Assembly (NCBI GenBank): GCA_030550585.1
Contig: JAUQPB010000001.1
Coordinates: 248,001 to 312,000 of the forward strand
Length of the DNA stretch: 64,000 bases
Reading direction: 5' to 3'
From: Thermoproteota archaeon
GTDB taxonomy: Archaea; Thermoproteota; Thermoprotei_A; Sulfolobales; Ignisphaeraceae
The notes below the pieces were generated by a model. That model searched no databases. It was not told the origin of the DNA and worked only from the letters and a program-made list of their open reading frames with translations. The translations under genes were made by a program, and so were the position numbers. This document shows, piece by piece, positions 34,161 to 45,412 of the stretch (the first letter of the stretch is position 1; every line of letters starts with the position of its first letter).

Positions 34161-35808
34161 ATATAGCACCTGTATTTGCCGAGGTTACAAGCATTGAATA
34201 TCTTGATAGATAGCCACTAAGCTTCTTCTCTATGGGTCTAAATCTGGATAGTCTTTCTCTAAGCTCATCCTCTGTTATCAACAAATCTATTCTTTTGTTC
34301 TTCAAATCAATTCTTATCCTATCCCCATTCTCAACAACTCCTATGGGCCCACCCTCAGCTGCTTCTGGAGACACATGTCCGACTGCAATACCTCTTGTAG
34401 CGCCAGAGAATCTTCCATCAGTAACGAGAGCTACATCCCTGTCGAGGCCCATTCCAACAAGTACAGATGTTGCTGTTAGCATTTCTCTCATTCCAGGCCC
34501 TCCCTTTGGACCCTCATATCTGATCACAACAACATCTCCTTTAGATATATCACCATTCAATATAGCTTTAACAGCATCCTCTTCACAGTTAAACACCTTT
34601 GCAGTACCTTCAAAGAGGTAAAGATCTTCTGGCACTGCAGAGATCTTTATCACAGCACCCTTCGGCGCTAAACTGCCCTTCAATATCATTATCCCTCCTC
34701 TACTCATATACGGATTCTCAACAGGTCTCACAACATCTTCTCTTCTGTTGATGGCAGATGCTATTATTTCTCTAACCGTTTTTAAGGAAACTGTTAATCT
34801 ATCTAGGTGTATGAGACCCTTCTTGGAAAGCTCCTTCATAACTACTGGAACTCCCCCAGCCTCGTGAAGATCTTGTACATGATATGGCCCTGCAGGACTT
34901 AGCTTGGCAATTGTTGGTGTTTTCTCGCTAATCTCATCAAAGTCCTCTAAAGATAGTTCAACCCCTGCCTCATTCGCTATGGCTGTTAAATGTAGTACAG
35001 TGTTTGTTGAGCCTCCGAGAGCCATGTCAACTGCTATAGCGTCTAAGAATGCCTCTCTAGTCAATATCCTCCTCGCTGTTACCCCTCTCTTGACTAGCTC
35101 TACAATCATCATCCCAGTATATTTAGCTATTCTAATTCTCTCTGCCGAAACAGCGGGTGCTGTTCCGTTCCCTGGTAGAGATATTCCCATAGCCTCTGAG
35201 AGAATATTCAAAGTGTTTGCCGTGAACATTCCAGCACAAGATCCTACCCCAGGACATGCAACATTCTCCAACTCGATAAGATCGTTATACGAGATTTTAC
35301 CGCTTTTATAAGAGCCAACAGCTTCAAATACATCATGCAAATCGACATCTCTACCCCTATATCTTCCAGCAAGCATAGGGCCTCCGGAAATGAATATAGC
35401 CGGTATGTCAAGTCTGGCTGCAGCCATTAGCATACCGGGTATAATCTTGTCGCATGAAGCTATCAAGACAAGGCCATCGAATTGGTAAGCCTTTGCCATA
35501 ATCTCAACAGAATCGGCTATAAGTTCTCTGGATGGGAGAGAATACTTCATACCTTCATGTCCCATTGCAATACCGTCACAAAGTCCAATAGTATTGAATT
35601 CCAGGGGGGTTCCACCAGCGATCCTAACACCAATTTTTACAGCTTCTGCTATCTCCCTCAAGTGCTTGTGGCCCGGTATCACCTCATTCCAAGAGTTTGC
35701 AATGCCTATGATAGGTTTGGAAAGCTCCTCGTCTGTTAGCCCAAGAGCCTTGTATAAACATCTATGTGGCGTTCTTTCAATGCCTTCAACAGTTATCCTA
35801 CTTCTCAT
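34150..35808 (-). CDS. ilvD: Dihydroxy-acid dehydratase (552 aa)
   Basis: Iron-sulphur and active-site motifs are ASCDKIIPGMLMAAARLD, CPGVGSCAGMFTANT and GRFSGATRGIAVGHVSPEA. It converts dihydroxy-isovalerate and dihydroxy-methylvalerate to the 2-oxo acids of valine and isoleucine. I start it at ATG 35808 (MRSRITVEG); the open frame runs 30 bases further up, inside cimA. The start overlaps the cimA stop by 11 bases, so they are translated together. It is the last gene of the ilvB-N-C-cimA-ilvD unit. Confidence 0.92.
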   Translation of the reverse strand: MRSRITVEGIERTPHRCLYKALGLTDEELSKPIIGIANSWNEVIPGHKHLREIAEAVKIGVRIAGGTPLEFNTIGLCDGIAMGHEGMKYSLPSRELIADSVEIMAKAYQFDGLVLIASCDKIIPGMLMAAARLDIPAIFISGGPMLAGRYRGRDVDLHDVFEAVGSYKSGKISYNDLIELENVACPGVGSCAGMFTANTLNILSEAMGISLPGNGTAPAVSAERIRIAKYTGMMIVELVKRGVTARRILTREAFLDAIAVDMALGGSTNTVLHLTAIANEAGVELSLEDFDEISEKTPTIAKLSPAGPYHVQDLHEAGGVPVVMKELSKKGLIHLDRLTVSLKTVREIIASAINRREDVVRPVENPYMSRGGIMILKGSLAPKGAVIKISAVPEDLYLFEGTAKVFNCEEDAVKAILNGDISKGDVVVIRYEGPKGGPGMREMLTATSVLVGMGLDRDVALVTDGRFSGATRGIAVGHVSPEAAEGGPIGVVENGDRIRIDLKNKRIDLLITEDELRERLSRFRPIEKKLSGYLSRYSMLVTSANTGAIFKY

Positions 35809-37378
35809 GGTCAGCCCCACCTGACCACTGTCTACCATGTTTTATGGTCTTTAAAACACTATAGTATTCTATACCGTCTATAAATGCTTTTGCAATAGCA
35901 TCGAATATGTTTAGTGAAAGTGCTTGGGTAGACCATGTGTATAGACTGTTGCTAAAGTTTATTGTAACTCTAAACATCTTGTCTTGGATAAGCATGATCT
36001 CCATATTCATCTTAAGCTCATCATCTATGGCATAAATCCTCTTCAACACATCGAATAGTGCGCTAACCAGAGCTCTCACAGGGTCCACATCAATAGCCTT
36101 ACCCACAACATTATCAACATCAGCTATGCCTATCGAGGTTCCAGCAGAGCTTGAGAATATTGTCCAACTGATTTTGTTAATACCATCGCTTTTATAGCCA
36201 AGCTCTTTAAGAGCTATTAGAAGTGCTGATGCTGATGCCTTATCGAATGTGTAGCCCTGCTTTTCAAGGTCTTTGATCCTTGTAATAATCCTCTTTATCC
36301 GTTCATCCCTCTTGTCAACCTCTATTCCAAATTCCTTAAGGAGAGCAACAATGTTGGCGGCCCCACTAAGCTCTGAAACAATAAATTTTCTTGTGTTGCC
36401 CACAAGCCCAGGATCTATGTGCTCATATGCTCTCGGGTTCTTCAAAACAGCGTCAACGTGGACCCCAGCTTTATGTGCAAATGCGAACTCCCCTACATAG
36501 GGCTGATATGGATTGGGAGAAATGCCAGTTATTCTATAGACAAGCTGAGAGAGCTCTCTAAGCCTCTTCAAGTTATCATCATTTTTAAGTATGTGTAGAC
36601 CCAGCTTATATCGAATAGATGGGATTATCTGGATCAGATCTGCATTACCTGTCCTCTCTCCAATGCCGTTGATAGTGCCTTGAACATGTCTAGCACCAGC
36701 GTATACAGCTATCAGCGTATTTGCAACAGCGCACCCCGAATCGTTGTGCATATGAACACCGACAACAGTTTTCACATTTCTAATAACATGCTTTACAATG
36801 TCGTAGACATCCCACGGCATCATACCCCCATTGGTATCGGCAAGGACTAACACCCTAGCACCAGCCTCTTCAGCCACCTTAAGCACGCTCATTGCATATT
36901 CTGGATCCTCTTTGAACCCCTGGAAAAAGTGTTCAGCATCAAATATAACCTCTATTCCATGTCTCTTCAGATAGTCTATAGTATCGTAAATCATATCCAG
37001 ATTCTCTTCCTTACTAGCCCTCAGAACCTCAAACACATGAAGAGTCCATGACTTGCCAAAAATGACAGCTGTATCGACATCGGCTTTTATTATAGCCTCA
37101 ACACTCTTATCTTGCGAAACAGGAACATCCTTTCTACGTGTACTGCCAAAGGCTGCTATTCTAGAGTTTCTCAATCCATATTTCTTTATCTCCTTGAAGA
37201 ACTCCTCATCCTTTGGATTGGAGCCTGGCCACCCACCCTCTATATAGTCAAAGCCTAGGTCATCAAGGGCTAAAGCAATTCTTATCTTATCTTCTAGTGA
37301 AATAGATACACCTGCTGCTTGAGCACCATCTCTGAGTGTTGTATCTAGTACCTCAACCTTGGATTTCTAAACCACCAT
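35798..37378 (-). CDS. cimA: Citramalate synthase with in-frame TAG at codon 4 (~526 aa)
   Basis: The body is typical of the long citramalate synthase group: FGSTRRKDVPV, HMHNDSGCAVANT, GTINGIGERTGNADL, and a C-terminal LeuA-like regulatory region. The essential catalytic start DTTLRDGAQ is encoded at 37355-37330 and is in frame with the rest, but the only upstream start, ATG 37378, is followed by GTG GTT and then TAG (37369-37367). Between that stop and the motif there is no ATG, GTG or TTG. The first internal candidate (TTG 37174) would remove the catalytic residues. So the gene needs TAG read-through, a non-standard start, or a base change. It makes citramalate from pyruvate and acetyl-CoA for isoleucine synthesis. 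It lies between ilvC and ilvD. Confidence 0.85.
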
Positions 37379-37450
37379 TCACCCACGCTCACCATACAAA
37401 ATTTTACGTTTTTTAAATGTTTAAATAGTATGATATTATGTTAGGGGCTT

Positions 37451-38766
<1,316 letters not shown>

Positions 38767-38789
<23 letters not shown>

Positions 38790-40497
38790 TGACTATCATC
38801 TCTCTGAAGCTACCGCCTGGAGGAAGTGTTGGAAGAGCTTTTTCGTCCCTTTGAACGGGAACCCTGATAACCGCAGGCATATTCTCTCTAATAGCATTTT
38901 TCAAAGCTATCTCAAGATCTTCATATGACTGGGCATCAAAGCCTAGCGCTCCAAAGCCTTGTGCAAGCTTCACAAAATCTGTTGCAGGCCCTATGTCCAC
39001 AGCTATTATCCTCTTATTGAAGAAGAGGTCTTGAACTTGTCTAACTAAGCCAAGCGTCCTATTATCGAACACAACAGCTATCACAGGTATGTTTTCGTCA
39101 ACAGCTGTGCCAAGATTGTTCATCGTCATTAAGAACGAGCCATCTCCATCTAGGTCAACAACAATTTTATCCGGCCTAGCAACCTTAGCGCCGATGGCTG
39201 CTGGTAAGCCGAATCCCATTGTACCCATCCCACCAGATGTTAAGAATGTTCTCGGTTCAAATACTTCCCAGAAGACCCCGGCCCACATCTGATGAGAGCC
39301 CACACCTGTTGTGACTATGGCGTCTCTTGGCAAAATGTTTCTAATTGTCTTCATTATCTTCCATGGCTTCAAACCCTTTCCATCATCACGATAGTATATC
39401 TGCGAGTAGTACTCTTTGTATTCTATAACCTTTCTCAGCCATTCACTTCTATCTTTTTGGGAGCCCAACATGTTCACAGCTTTTATGAGTTCTCTTAGAC
39501 CCTTTCTAACATCGGCTACAATATATGATTCTACAGGTAGATAGGAAGATAGCTTGTAGATGTCTGTAGGGTCGATGTTGATCAGTATCAACTTCTTTTT
39601 AGTGTCTATAACATCTCTGATATTCGGAATGGTTCTGTCGCTTAACCTAGCACCAACAACTAGAACCACATCAGCATCCATAAACGCTTTATTTGCTTCC
39701 GCCCTTCCGTAATAGCCCATCATACCTATGTACAGTGGGTAGTCATTGGGTATAGCTGATTTGCCTAGCAATGTTGAGACTATGGGCATTCTAAGCATTT
39801 CAGCCAAAGTGATTATCTCCTCTGTTGCAGGTGACCAAACTGCCCCTGCCCCAACAAGCATTAAAGGTCTTTCAGCTTCGATCAATAGCCTCGCCGCTTT
39901 TTTAACCTTTTCAGGGTCTATAACCTCTGGAAACTCTCTATAGCCGTTAAACGATGTGCCATCGAACCATTCTATTTTATTTTCATCAACCTCTTCATTA
40001 AATAGATCTCTTGGAATATCCACGACAACAGGACCTGATCTTCCGGTTAACGCTATACGGATGGCGTTTCTAACCCATTTAGGTATATCCTCAGCGTTTC
40101 TCACTTGAACAACAAACTTCGTTATATTGGCTACAACACCTGGTATATCAGCCTCTTGAAACGATAGCTTACCCAAAGCTGATCGAGGTACTTGACCAGT
40201 AATTGCAATAACTGGTGAATTATCCCAATATGCTGTTGCAAGACCTGTTACAAGATTTAACGCACCTGGACCCGATGTTGCTGTACAAAATCCTGGTCTT
40301 CCAGATGCTCTTGCAAACCCATCTGCTGCATGCGCTGCCCCCTGCTCATGCCTCATAAGAATAACTCTTATGTCATTGTTGGCCACATACTCTACCAATG
40401 CATCATAGAATGCCATATTGGATAGTCCTGGTATTCCAAAGATTACCTTTACTCCCTCTCTCTTCAGAGTCTCAGCTAGAAGCTTTGAACCCTTCAT
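38767..40497 (-). CDS. ilvB: Acetolactate synthase large subunit (576 aa)
   Basis: It shows the thiamine-diphosphate enzyme layout: N-terminal FGIPGLSNMAFYDAL with a catalytic glutamate region (RHEQGAAHAADGFARASG), central FAD-like domain with GAGAVWSPA, and C-terminal TPP/Mg motif GDGSFLMTMNNLGTA...N. It makes acetolactate from two pyruvates, or acetohydroxybutyrate with 2-oxobutyrate. I start it at ATG 40497 (MKGSKLLAE) rather than 40506. It is the first gene of the minus-strand ilv unit. Confidence 0.92.
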
Positions 40498-40764
40498 AGA
40501 AATCACCTTATTAGAATCTTGATTGAGCCTTGTCCTACTGTTAACATGCTTACTTGGAATTCTGCGTTTTTATAATATTTTTCATAAGTCTTTTCTCCAC
40601 TCAGCTGACTTGGAGTTCCATCACCTTCACCTCACGCAAATTGTGTATCTAGCTATTTTTGTATGAGCAGGTTTTTAAATCTTTTAGCTACTTAAACAGG
40701 TTTAATGGTGCATAATAGCTTATATACCCTCTCATTCCTCTTTTATTATAGCTAAATAGAAATA
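40498..40764. promoter_or_regulatory. Divergent promoter region between ilvB and leuA
   Basis: For leuA, TTTTATTATA at 40741-40750 places the transcription start at ~40770, right at the gene start. For ilvB, an AT run AAAAATATTATAAA (minus strand, ~40567-40580) gives a start near 40545. A 19-base stretch at 40603-40621 is nearly the same as 11800-11818 by the att site. Both amino-acid units being served from one region suggests joint control, for instance by an Lrp-type regulator, though no operator can be proved. Confidence 0.5.
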
Positions 40765-41952
40765 TTGGGAGGTGTGCTTATTGCTCCAACTCAAAACAGT
40801 TTAGACTACATCCGAAAAAGAGCTGAAAATAGAGTTGTTAGACTGCTAGACACCACATTGAGAGACGGAGAGCAGATGCCTGGAATTTCTCTGACAGTAC
40901 ATCAAAAAATTGAAATAGCTTTGGCTCTAAATGAGTTGGGTGTGGATTCGATAGAGGCAGGCTTTCCAATTACTAGCGAAGGAGAGTTCAAAGCGGTAAA
41001 GATGATAGCTAAAGAAGTTAGAGGCTCTGAGGTTATAGCACTTGCAAGAGCAAATAAGCAGGATATAGATAAGGTCATAGAGGCTGAGGCTCCGGCTGTT
41101 CACACATTCATTGCCACCTCTGATCTCCATATGAGATACAAGCTTAAGATGACCCCTGACCAGGTTATCGAGAGAGCTGTTTCAGCTGTTGAATATGCTA
41201 AGAGTCATGGACTGGTAGTAGAGTTTAGTGCTGAAGATGCGACCAGGTCCGATGTACAGTTCTTGGCGAAGGTGTTTCAAGCTGTTGTTGATGCTGGAGC
41301 GGATAGAATAGACATTGCAGACACAGTTGGCGTTGCGTATCCAAGTTATATGGCGTTTCTAGTATCATACATCAGATCTAATGTCAAGGGAAACTATATA
41401 CTGAGTGTCCACTGTCATGACGATTTTGGTATGGCTGTTGCAAACAGTGTGACAGCCATTGAAAATGGGGCTGACCAGGTCCACGTCACAATGCTTGGAG
41501 TAGGTGAAAGAGCTGGAAATGCTGCATTAGAAGAGGTGGCATCTGCATTAGCATTTCTATATGGCTACAAGCTTAGAATAGACTTCAGTAAAATAAATAA
41601 GGTAGCAAAGATCGTGGCTAATCACTTTGGATTGGTTATACCGCCAAACAAAGCCATTGTAGGGGCAAACGCGTTTGCACACGAGTCGGGAATTCATGTT
41701 CATGGCGTTTTAAGCCACCCTCTAACATATGAGCCTATAGACCCCTCTGCTGTTGGTGCTGAGAGGAGAATTGTTATAGGCAAGCATAGTGGGAGACATG
41801 CGATAGAATATGTCATCAAGCAAATGGGTTTAGAGCCTAGAGAAGATGCTGTCAAAAGGATCTTGGATAGGGTGAAGAGTTTGGCAGACCAAGGAGTTAA
41901 AATCTCCTGGGATACAGTGATAAAGCTTGTAAAAGAGGAGTATGGGGTTTAA
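40765..41952 (+). CDS. leuA: 2-isopropylmalate synthase-type enzyme, short form (~390 aa)
   Basis: The catalytic motifs are LLDTTLRDGEQMPGIS, SVHCHDDFGMAVANS, GVGERAGNAALEEVA and ANAFAHESGIHVHG. It stops at ~395 residues and lacks the C-terminal leucine-binding domain of full LeuA, as in archaeal homocitrate/isopropylmalate synthases, so it may escape leucine feedback or make homocitrate. The start is unclear: GGAGGT at 40768-40773 is best spaced for an ATT at 40780; GTG 40774 would suit a leaderless message from the TATA at 40741; TTG 40765 is the longest option. leuB follows after 3 bases. Confidence 0.85.
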   Translation: MGGVLIAPTQNSLDYIRKRAENRVVRLLDTTLRDGEQMPGISLTVHQKIEIALALNELGVDSIEAGFPITSEGEFKAVKMIAKEVRGSEVIALARANKQDIDKVIEAEAPAVHTFIATSDLHMRYKLKMTPDQVIERAVSAVEYAKSHGLVVEFSAEDATRSDVQFLAKVFQAVVDAGADRIDIADTVGVAYPSYMAFLVSYIRSNVKGNYILSVHCHDDFGMAVANSVTAIENGADQVHVTMLGVGERAGNAALEEVASALAFLYGYKLRIDFSKINKVAKIVANHFGLVIPPNKAIVGANAFAHESGIHVHGVLSHPLTYEPIDPSAVGAERRIVIGKHSGRHAIEYVIKQMGLEPREDAVKRILDRVKSLADQGVKISWDTVIKLVKEEYGV

Positions 41953-41955
41953 CAA

Positions 41956-42972
41956 GTGTTTAGGGTAGCGGTTATAGAGGGAGATGGTATAGGTCCTGAG
42001 ATAATCGATGCTACTTTCAAGGTCTTGGCAAAACTTGTTGCCAAATACAGACTTGAAATAGAGTTTGTAAAGGTTGAGGCAGGAGATAACGCTGTTAGAA
42101 AGTATGGGGTTGCTGTTCCGGAAGAGTCTTGGAAAACAATAAAGGGTTGTGACGCCATTTTAAAGGGTCCTGTAGGAGAGTCTGCAGGCGATGTTGTTGT
42201 CAAGATTAGAAGAGGTTTGGATCTCTACGCCAATATAAGACCTTCGAAGGCTCTACCCGGTGTAAAGGCTTTGAAACCAAATATAGATCTTGTTATAGTT
42301 AGGGAAAATACAGAAGACGTTTACGTAAGAGCCGAGTATGTATTACCAGAAGATGTCTCTATAGCCATTCGTGTTATAAGTCGAAAAGCCTCTCAGAGAA
42401 TTGCTAGAAAGGCATTTGAAATAGCCAAGGGTAGGAGAAAGAAAGTTACTGTTGTCCATAAAGCAAATGTTTTAACGGTTACAGATGGCTTGTTCAAGTC
42501 AACTGTTTATGACGTTGGAAGAAGGGAGTTTCCGGATATTGAAATAGATGAGATGTATATTGATGCAGCTGTAATGGATATTGTTAGAAAACCTGAGAGA
42601 TTCGATGTAATTGTAACAACAAATCTATATGGGGATATCCTAAGCGATTTAGCTGCATATGTATCTGGCAGCATCGGCCTTGCAGCATCTGCTAACATAG
42701 GAGACGAAAAAGCTATGTTCGAGCCAATACATGGCGCGGCATTCGATATAGCTGGCAAGGGAATCGCAAACCCAACTGCAATGATGTTATCTGCTGCGTG
42801 GATGCTTAAATGGCTTGGGGAAAGGAGCAATAGTAGGAGCTATGTAGAGGCTGGAAAGGCCCTCGAAAAAGCAATTGAAGCTACATTAGCTGATGGAAAA
42901 ATCCTCACACCCGATCTTGGAGGTAGTGCAACAACAGCAGAATTTACAGAAGCTGTTATTTCGAGGCTTTAA
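41956..42972 (+). CDS. leuB: 3-isopropylmalate dehydrogenase family (338 aa)
   Basis: Family motifs are IEGDGIGPEI, RENTEDVYVRAEY, the metal-binding DVIVTTNLYGDILSDLA, and EPIHGAAFDIAGKGIANP. It oxidatively decarboxylates 3-isopropylmalate; relatives act on homoisocitrate or on methylmalate in the citramalate route. It starts at GTG 41956, 3 bases after the leuA stop. It meets the his operon end to end. No leuC or leuD is in the window. Confidence 0.9.
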   Translation: MFRVAVIEGDGIGPEIIDATFKVLAKLVAKYRLEIEFVKVEAGDNAVRKYGVAVPEESWKTIKGCDAILKGPVGESAGDVVVKIRRGLDLYANIRPSKALPGVKALKPNIDLVIVRENTEDVYVRAEYVLPEDVSIAIRVISRKASQRIARKAFEIAKGRRKKVTVVHKANVLTVTDGLFKSTVYDVGRREFPDIEIDEMYIDAAVMDIVRKPERFDVIVTTNLYGDILSDLAAYVSGSIGLAASANIGDEKAMFEPIHGAAFDIAGKGIANPTAMMLSAAWMLKWLGERSNSRSYVEAGKALEKAIEATLADGKILTPDLGGSATTAEFTEAVISRL

Positions 42973-42977
42973 ACCAT

Positions 42978-43334
42978 TCAAAGAATCTCATTGTATCTCC
43001 TATAGAAACAACTAAAATTGCCTGTATGGCACATGGGTCCCATCGGCTTCACCAATACTAGTACCGCATCTTCATCACAATCAACTTTGACGTCAACAAC
43101 AATCTGGAGGTTTCCGCTGGTCTCCCCTTTCAGCCAAAGCTTTTTTCTAGAGGTTGACCATAGGTGGAGATAGCCTGTTGTAAGTGTTTTTATCAAAGCC
43201 TCTTTATTCATGAAGCCTACCGACAACACCTCCTTTGTTTTGTAATCCTGTATAACAGCTACTACAGTATTGTCCTCGTGTCTAAACCTCAGCCTGCTAG
43301 CTATCTTTTCCGCCTCTTCGGTGCTGAGCCTCAC
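42978..43334 (-). CDS. hisI: Phosphoribosyl-AMP cyclohydrolase (118 aa)
   Basis: The family core is VAVIQDYKTKEVLSVGFMNKEAL, the catalytic WSTSRKKLWLKGETSGN and the zinc-binding DCDEDAVLVLV with the final CHTGNFSCFY. It opens the adenine ring of PR-AMP in histidine synthesis. The hisE function is a separate gene here, not fused. It is the last gene of the his operon and overlaps hisH by 4 bases. Confidence 0.93.
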   Translation of the reverse strand: MRLSTEEAEKIASRLRFRHEDNTVVAVIQDYKTKEVLSVGFMNKEALIKTLTTGYLHLWSTSRKKLWLKGETSGNLQIVVDVKVDCDEDAVLVLVKPMGPMCHTGNFSCFYRRYNEIL

Positions 43335-43939
43335 GTTCTCAACCAGTTAAACACTGTTTTGAGAAACTCAGCCCCGTTTAAATGGCTTTTCTCTGGATGG
43401 AACTGAACAGCTATTACCCTATCTTTAAGTAGCATTGACGGGATTTTGACATCGCCATACTCACTTATAAAGCATATGCTATCAACTTCATTAGTGTGAG
43501 CCATATAGCTATGCATGAAATACATGTATTTACCGTCAACACCTTGGAATAATCTACATTTATCATTTCCAACAAACCTGATCTTGTCCCACCCAATACG
43601 AGGCAACTTTAGTTTTGTGGGAACCCTATCTACATAGCCTCTGAACCATCCGAGACCTTTGCTAGGCACCCCACCCTCCATGCTATATTCAAACATTATC
43701 TGCATACCTATGCATATGCCAAGAAATGCCATGCCGCTTTTCTTCATATCGTTTAGAACATCTGAATATTTTATGATATACCTTGAAACAGCTTTGAAGT
43801 TTCCAACACCTGGAAAAACAATTAGATCAACATTTCTTCTGGGCTCTACATCCACAAATACCTCGAATCCTGTTCTCCTCAATGCATTGGAAATGCTATA
43901 GAGATTTCCAACACCGTAATTAATAACAAGAGCCTTCAT
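43331..43939 (-). CDS. hisH: Imidazole glycerol phosphate synthase, glutaminase subunit (202 aa)
   Basis: Class I glutaminase motifs are present: the nucleophile cysteine in GICIGMQIMFEYS and the His-Glu pair in AVQFHPEKSHLNG, with NYGVGNLYSI at the start. It makes ammonia for HisF. It overlaps hisI and hisE by 4 bases each. hisF lies two genes upstream rather than adjacent. Confidence 0.93.
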   Translation of the reverse strand: MKALVINYGVGNLYSISNALRRTGFEVFVDVEPRRNVDLIVFPGVGNFKAVSRYIIKYSDVLNDMKKSGMAFLGICIGMQIMFEYSMEGGVPSKGLGWFRGYVDRVPTKLKLPRIGWDKIRFVGNDKCRLFQGVDGKYMYFMHSYMAHTNEVDSICFISEYGDVKIPSMLLKDRVIAVQFHPEKSHLNGAEFLKTVFNWLRT

Positions 43940-44220
43940 TTCTTCATCCTCTTCTCAAGTTCTGCACAAACATCTTCTAGAGAGACATTGTTTACAGCCA
44001 TAAGCACCATCATATGGTAGACCAAGTCAGCCAACTCCTCTACCAACCTCTTTCTATCCTCATATAAAGATGCTACTACAACCTCCACAGCCTCTTCACC
44101 AAGTTTTCTAGCCACATATCCCCTGCCCTTAGATGCAAGCTCGACTGTGTAGCTTCCCACAGGCCTCTTCTCTAACCTATCTAGCACAATCTTATATAGC
44201 CTTTCAAATGTTTCGCACAT
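43936..44220 (-). CDS. hisE: Phosphoribosyl-ATP pyrophosphatase (94 aa)
   Basis: A MazG-like all-helical enzyme with the metal-binding KLGEEAVEVVVASL and LVEELADLVYHMMVL motifs. It removes pyrophosphate from PR-ATP. It overlaps hisD by 17 bases and hisH by 4. Separate hisE and hisI genes are usual in archaea. Confidence 0.92.
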   Translation of the reverse strand: MCETFERLYKIVLDRLEKRPVGSYTVELASKGRGYVARKLGEEAVEVVVASLYEDRKRLVEELADLVYHMMVLMAVNNVSLEDVCAELEKRMKK

Positions 44221-45412
44221 GCCTCATCACAACACTTTTTGCATGCAGTTCAAAGCCCTCATATCTAGCTAATGTTTCAACAGCCTCTAAAACATTCTTA
44301 TCAATCTCCCTATCATCGAATAGAACTGCAACTGGCTTTAGAAAGTCGTAAACTGTTAGAGCTCCTCTAACCCTTGCCCATTTATTTGTCGGCAGAATGT
44401 GGTTTGGCCCAATATAATCTATTAGGGCTGGTGGTGAGTAGTTGTATGAGACTGCCCCGGCATTTCGAATTCTATTTAGAAGCTTGTCAGCGTCTCTTAC
44501 ATGGATTGATAGATGTTCTGGAGCAAACTCGTTAGCTATTTTCATAGCTTCATCAATTGAGTTGGCAACGTATATGTAGAAGCTGCCTTTAAGATCTCTG
44601 ACCAGCTCCTCAACAGCTTGGGCAACCCTACTCGAGGTTGTCAATAGAACAACTGGACTATCCATACCATGTTCTGCCTGAGCTGCCATATCCATGGCAA
44701 CCAACTTCGGGTCTGCGGACTCATCGGCAATGACAACAAGTTCTGTTGGCCCCTCAACACCATCAATCTCGACAACGTCTCTAACAAGAGCTTTTGCGGC
44801 TTGTACATATATGTTTCCAGGGCCAACAATTTTATCGACCTTCCTCACACTTTCTGTACCATATGCTAATGCCGCTATTATTTGTGCACCACCAACCCTG
44901 TATATATTCTCTACACCTATCAGCTGAGACACATATATAGTTGCAGGATCTATACAGCCGGTTTTATTTGGTGGCGACGCCACCGCTATTCTACTTACCC
45001 CTGCCACCTTTGCCGGAACACCAGCCATCAGAAGCGTTGATGGATATGACTTTCTCCCGCCTGGCACATATACACCAATGCTTTCAATTGGCTTCCATAT
45101 AATACCCATTCTAACCCCGCTTAATTGTATTTGGAAATCTTTTGGCTTAAACTCTTGATAGAAACGCATGAGGAGATCATATAATGTGTCTATGGCTCTT
45201 CTGACATCATTTTTAAGTTCCTCTAGACATTTGCTTCTAAGACTGGGGGTAAGCTCTACAGTATCGATATCTATACCGTCAAACCTCTTCGTATATTCTA
45301 TTAATGCTTTATCACCTCTGTTCCTAACATCATCAATTATCTGTTTAACGTAGTTCAGCACACTACTAATACTGTACTGGTTTTGCTGTGGGAGACCGTG
45401 TACAACTGTCAT
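44204..45412 (-). CDS. hisD: Histidinol dehydrogenase (402 aa)
   Basis: Conserved blocks are [59 protein letters not shown] (zinc and catalytic H) and [11 protein letters not shown]. It performs the last two oxidations to histidine. It overlaps hisF by 4 bases and hisE by 17. Confidence 0.93.
   Translation of the reverse strand: MTVVHGLPQQNQYSISSVLNYVKQIIDDVRNRGDKALIEYTKRFDGIDIDTVELTPSLRSKCLEELKNDVRRAIDTLYDLLMRFYQEFKPKDFQIQLSGVRMGIIWKPIESIGVYVPGGRKSYPSTLLMAGVPAKVAGVSRIAVASPPNKTGCIDPATIYVSQLIGVENIYRVGGAQIIAALAYGTESVRKVDKIVGPGNIYVQAAKALVRDVVEIDGVEGPTELVVIADESADPKLVAMDMAAQAEHGMDSPVVLLTTSSRVAQAVEELVRDLKGSFYIYVANSIDEAMKIANEFAPEHLSIHVRDADKLLNRIRNAGAVSYNYSPPALIDYIGPNHILPTNKWARVRGALTVYDFLKPVAVLFDDREIDKNVLEAVETLARYEGFELHAKSVVMRHVRNI

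Noticed and set aside
35482-35824. Long frames opposite ilvD
   Set aside because: They are shadows of the ilvD codons with no start signals or domains; the same applies to frames opposite the his and helicase genes.
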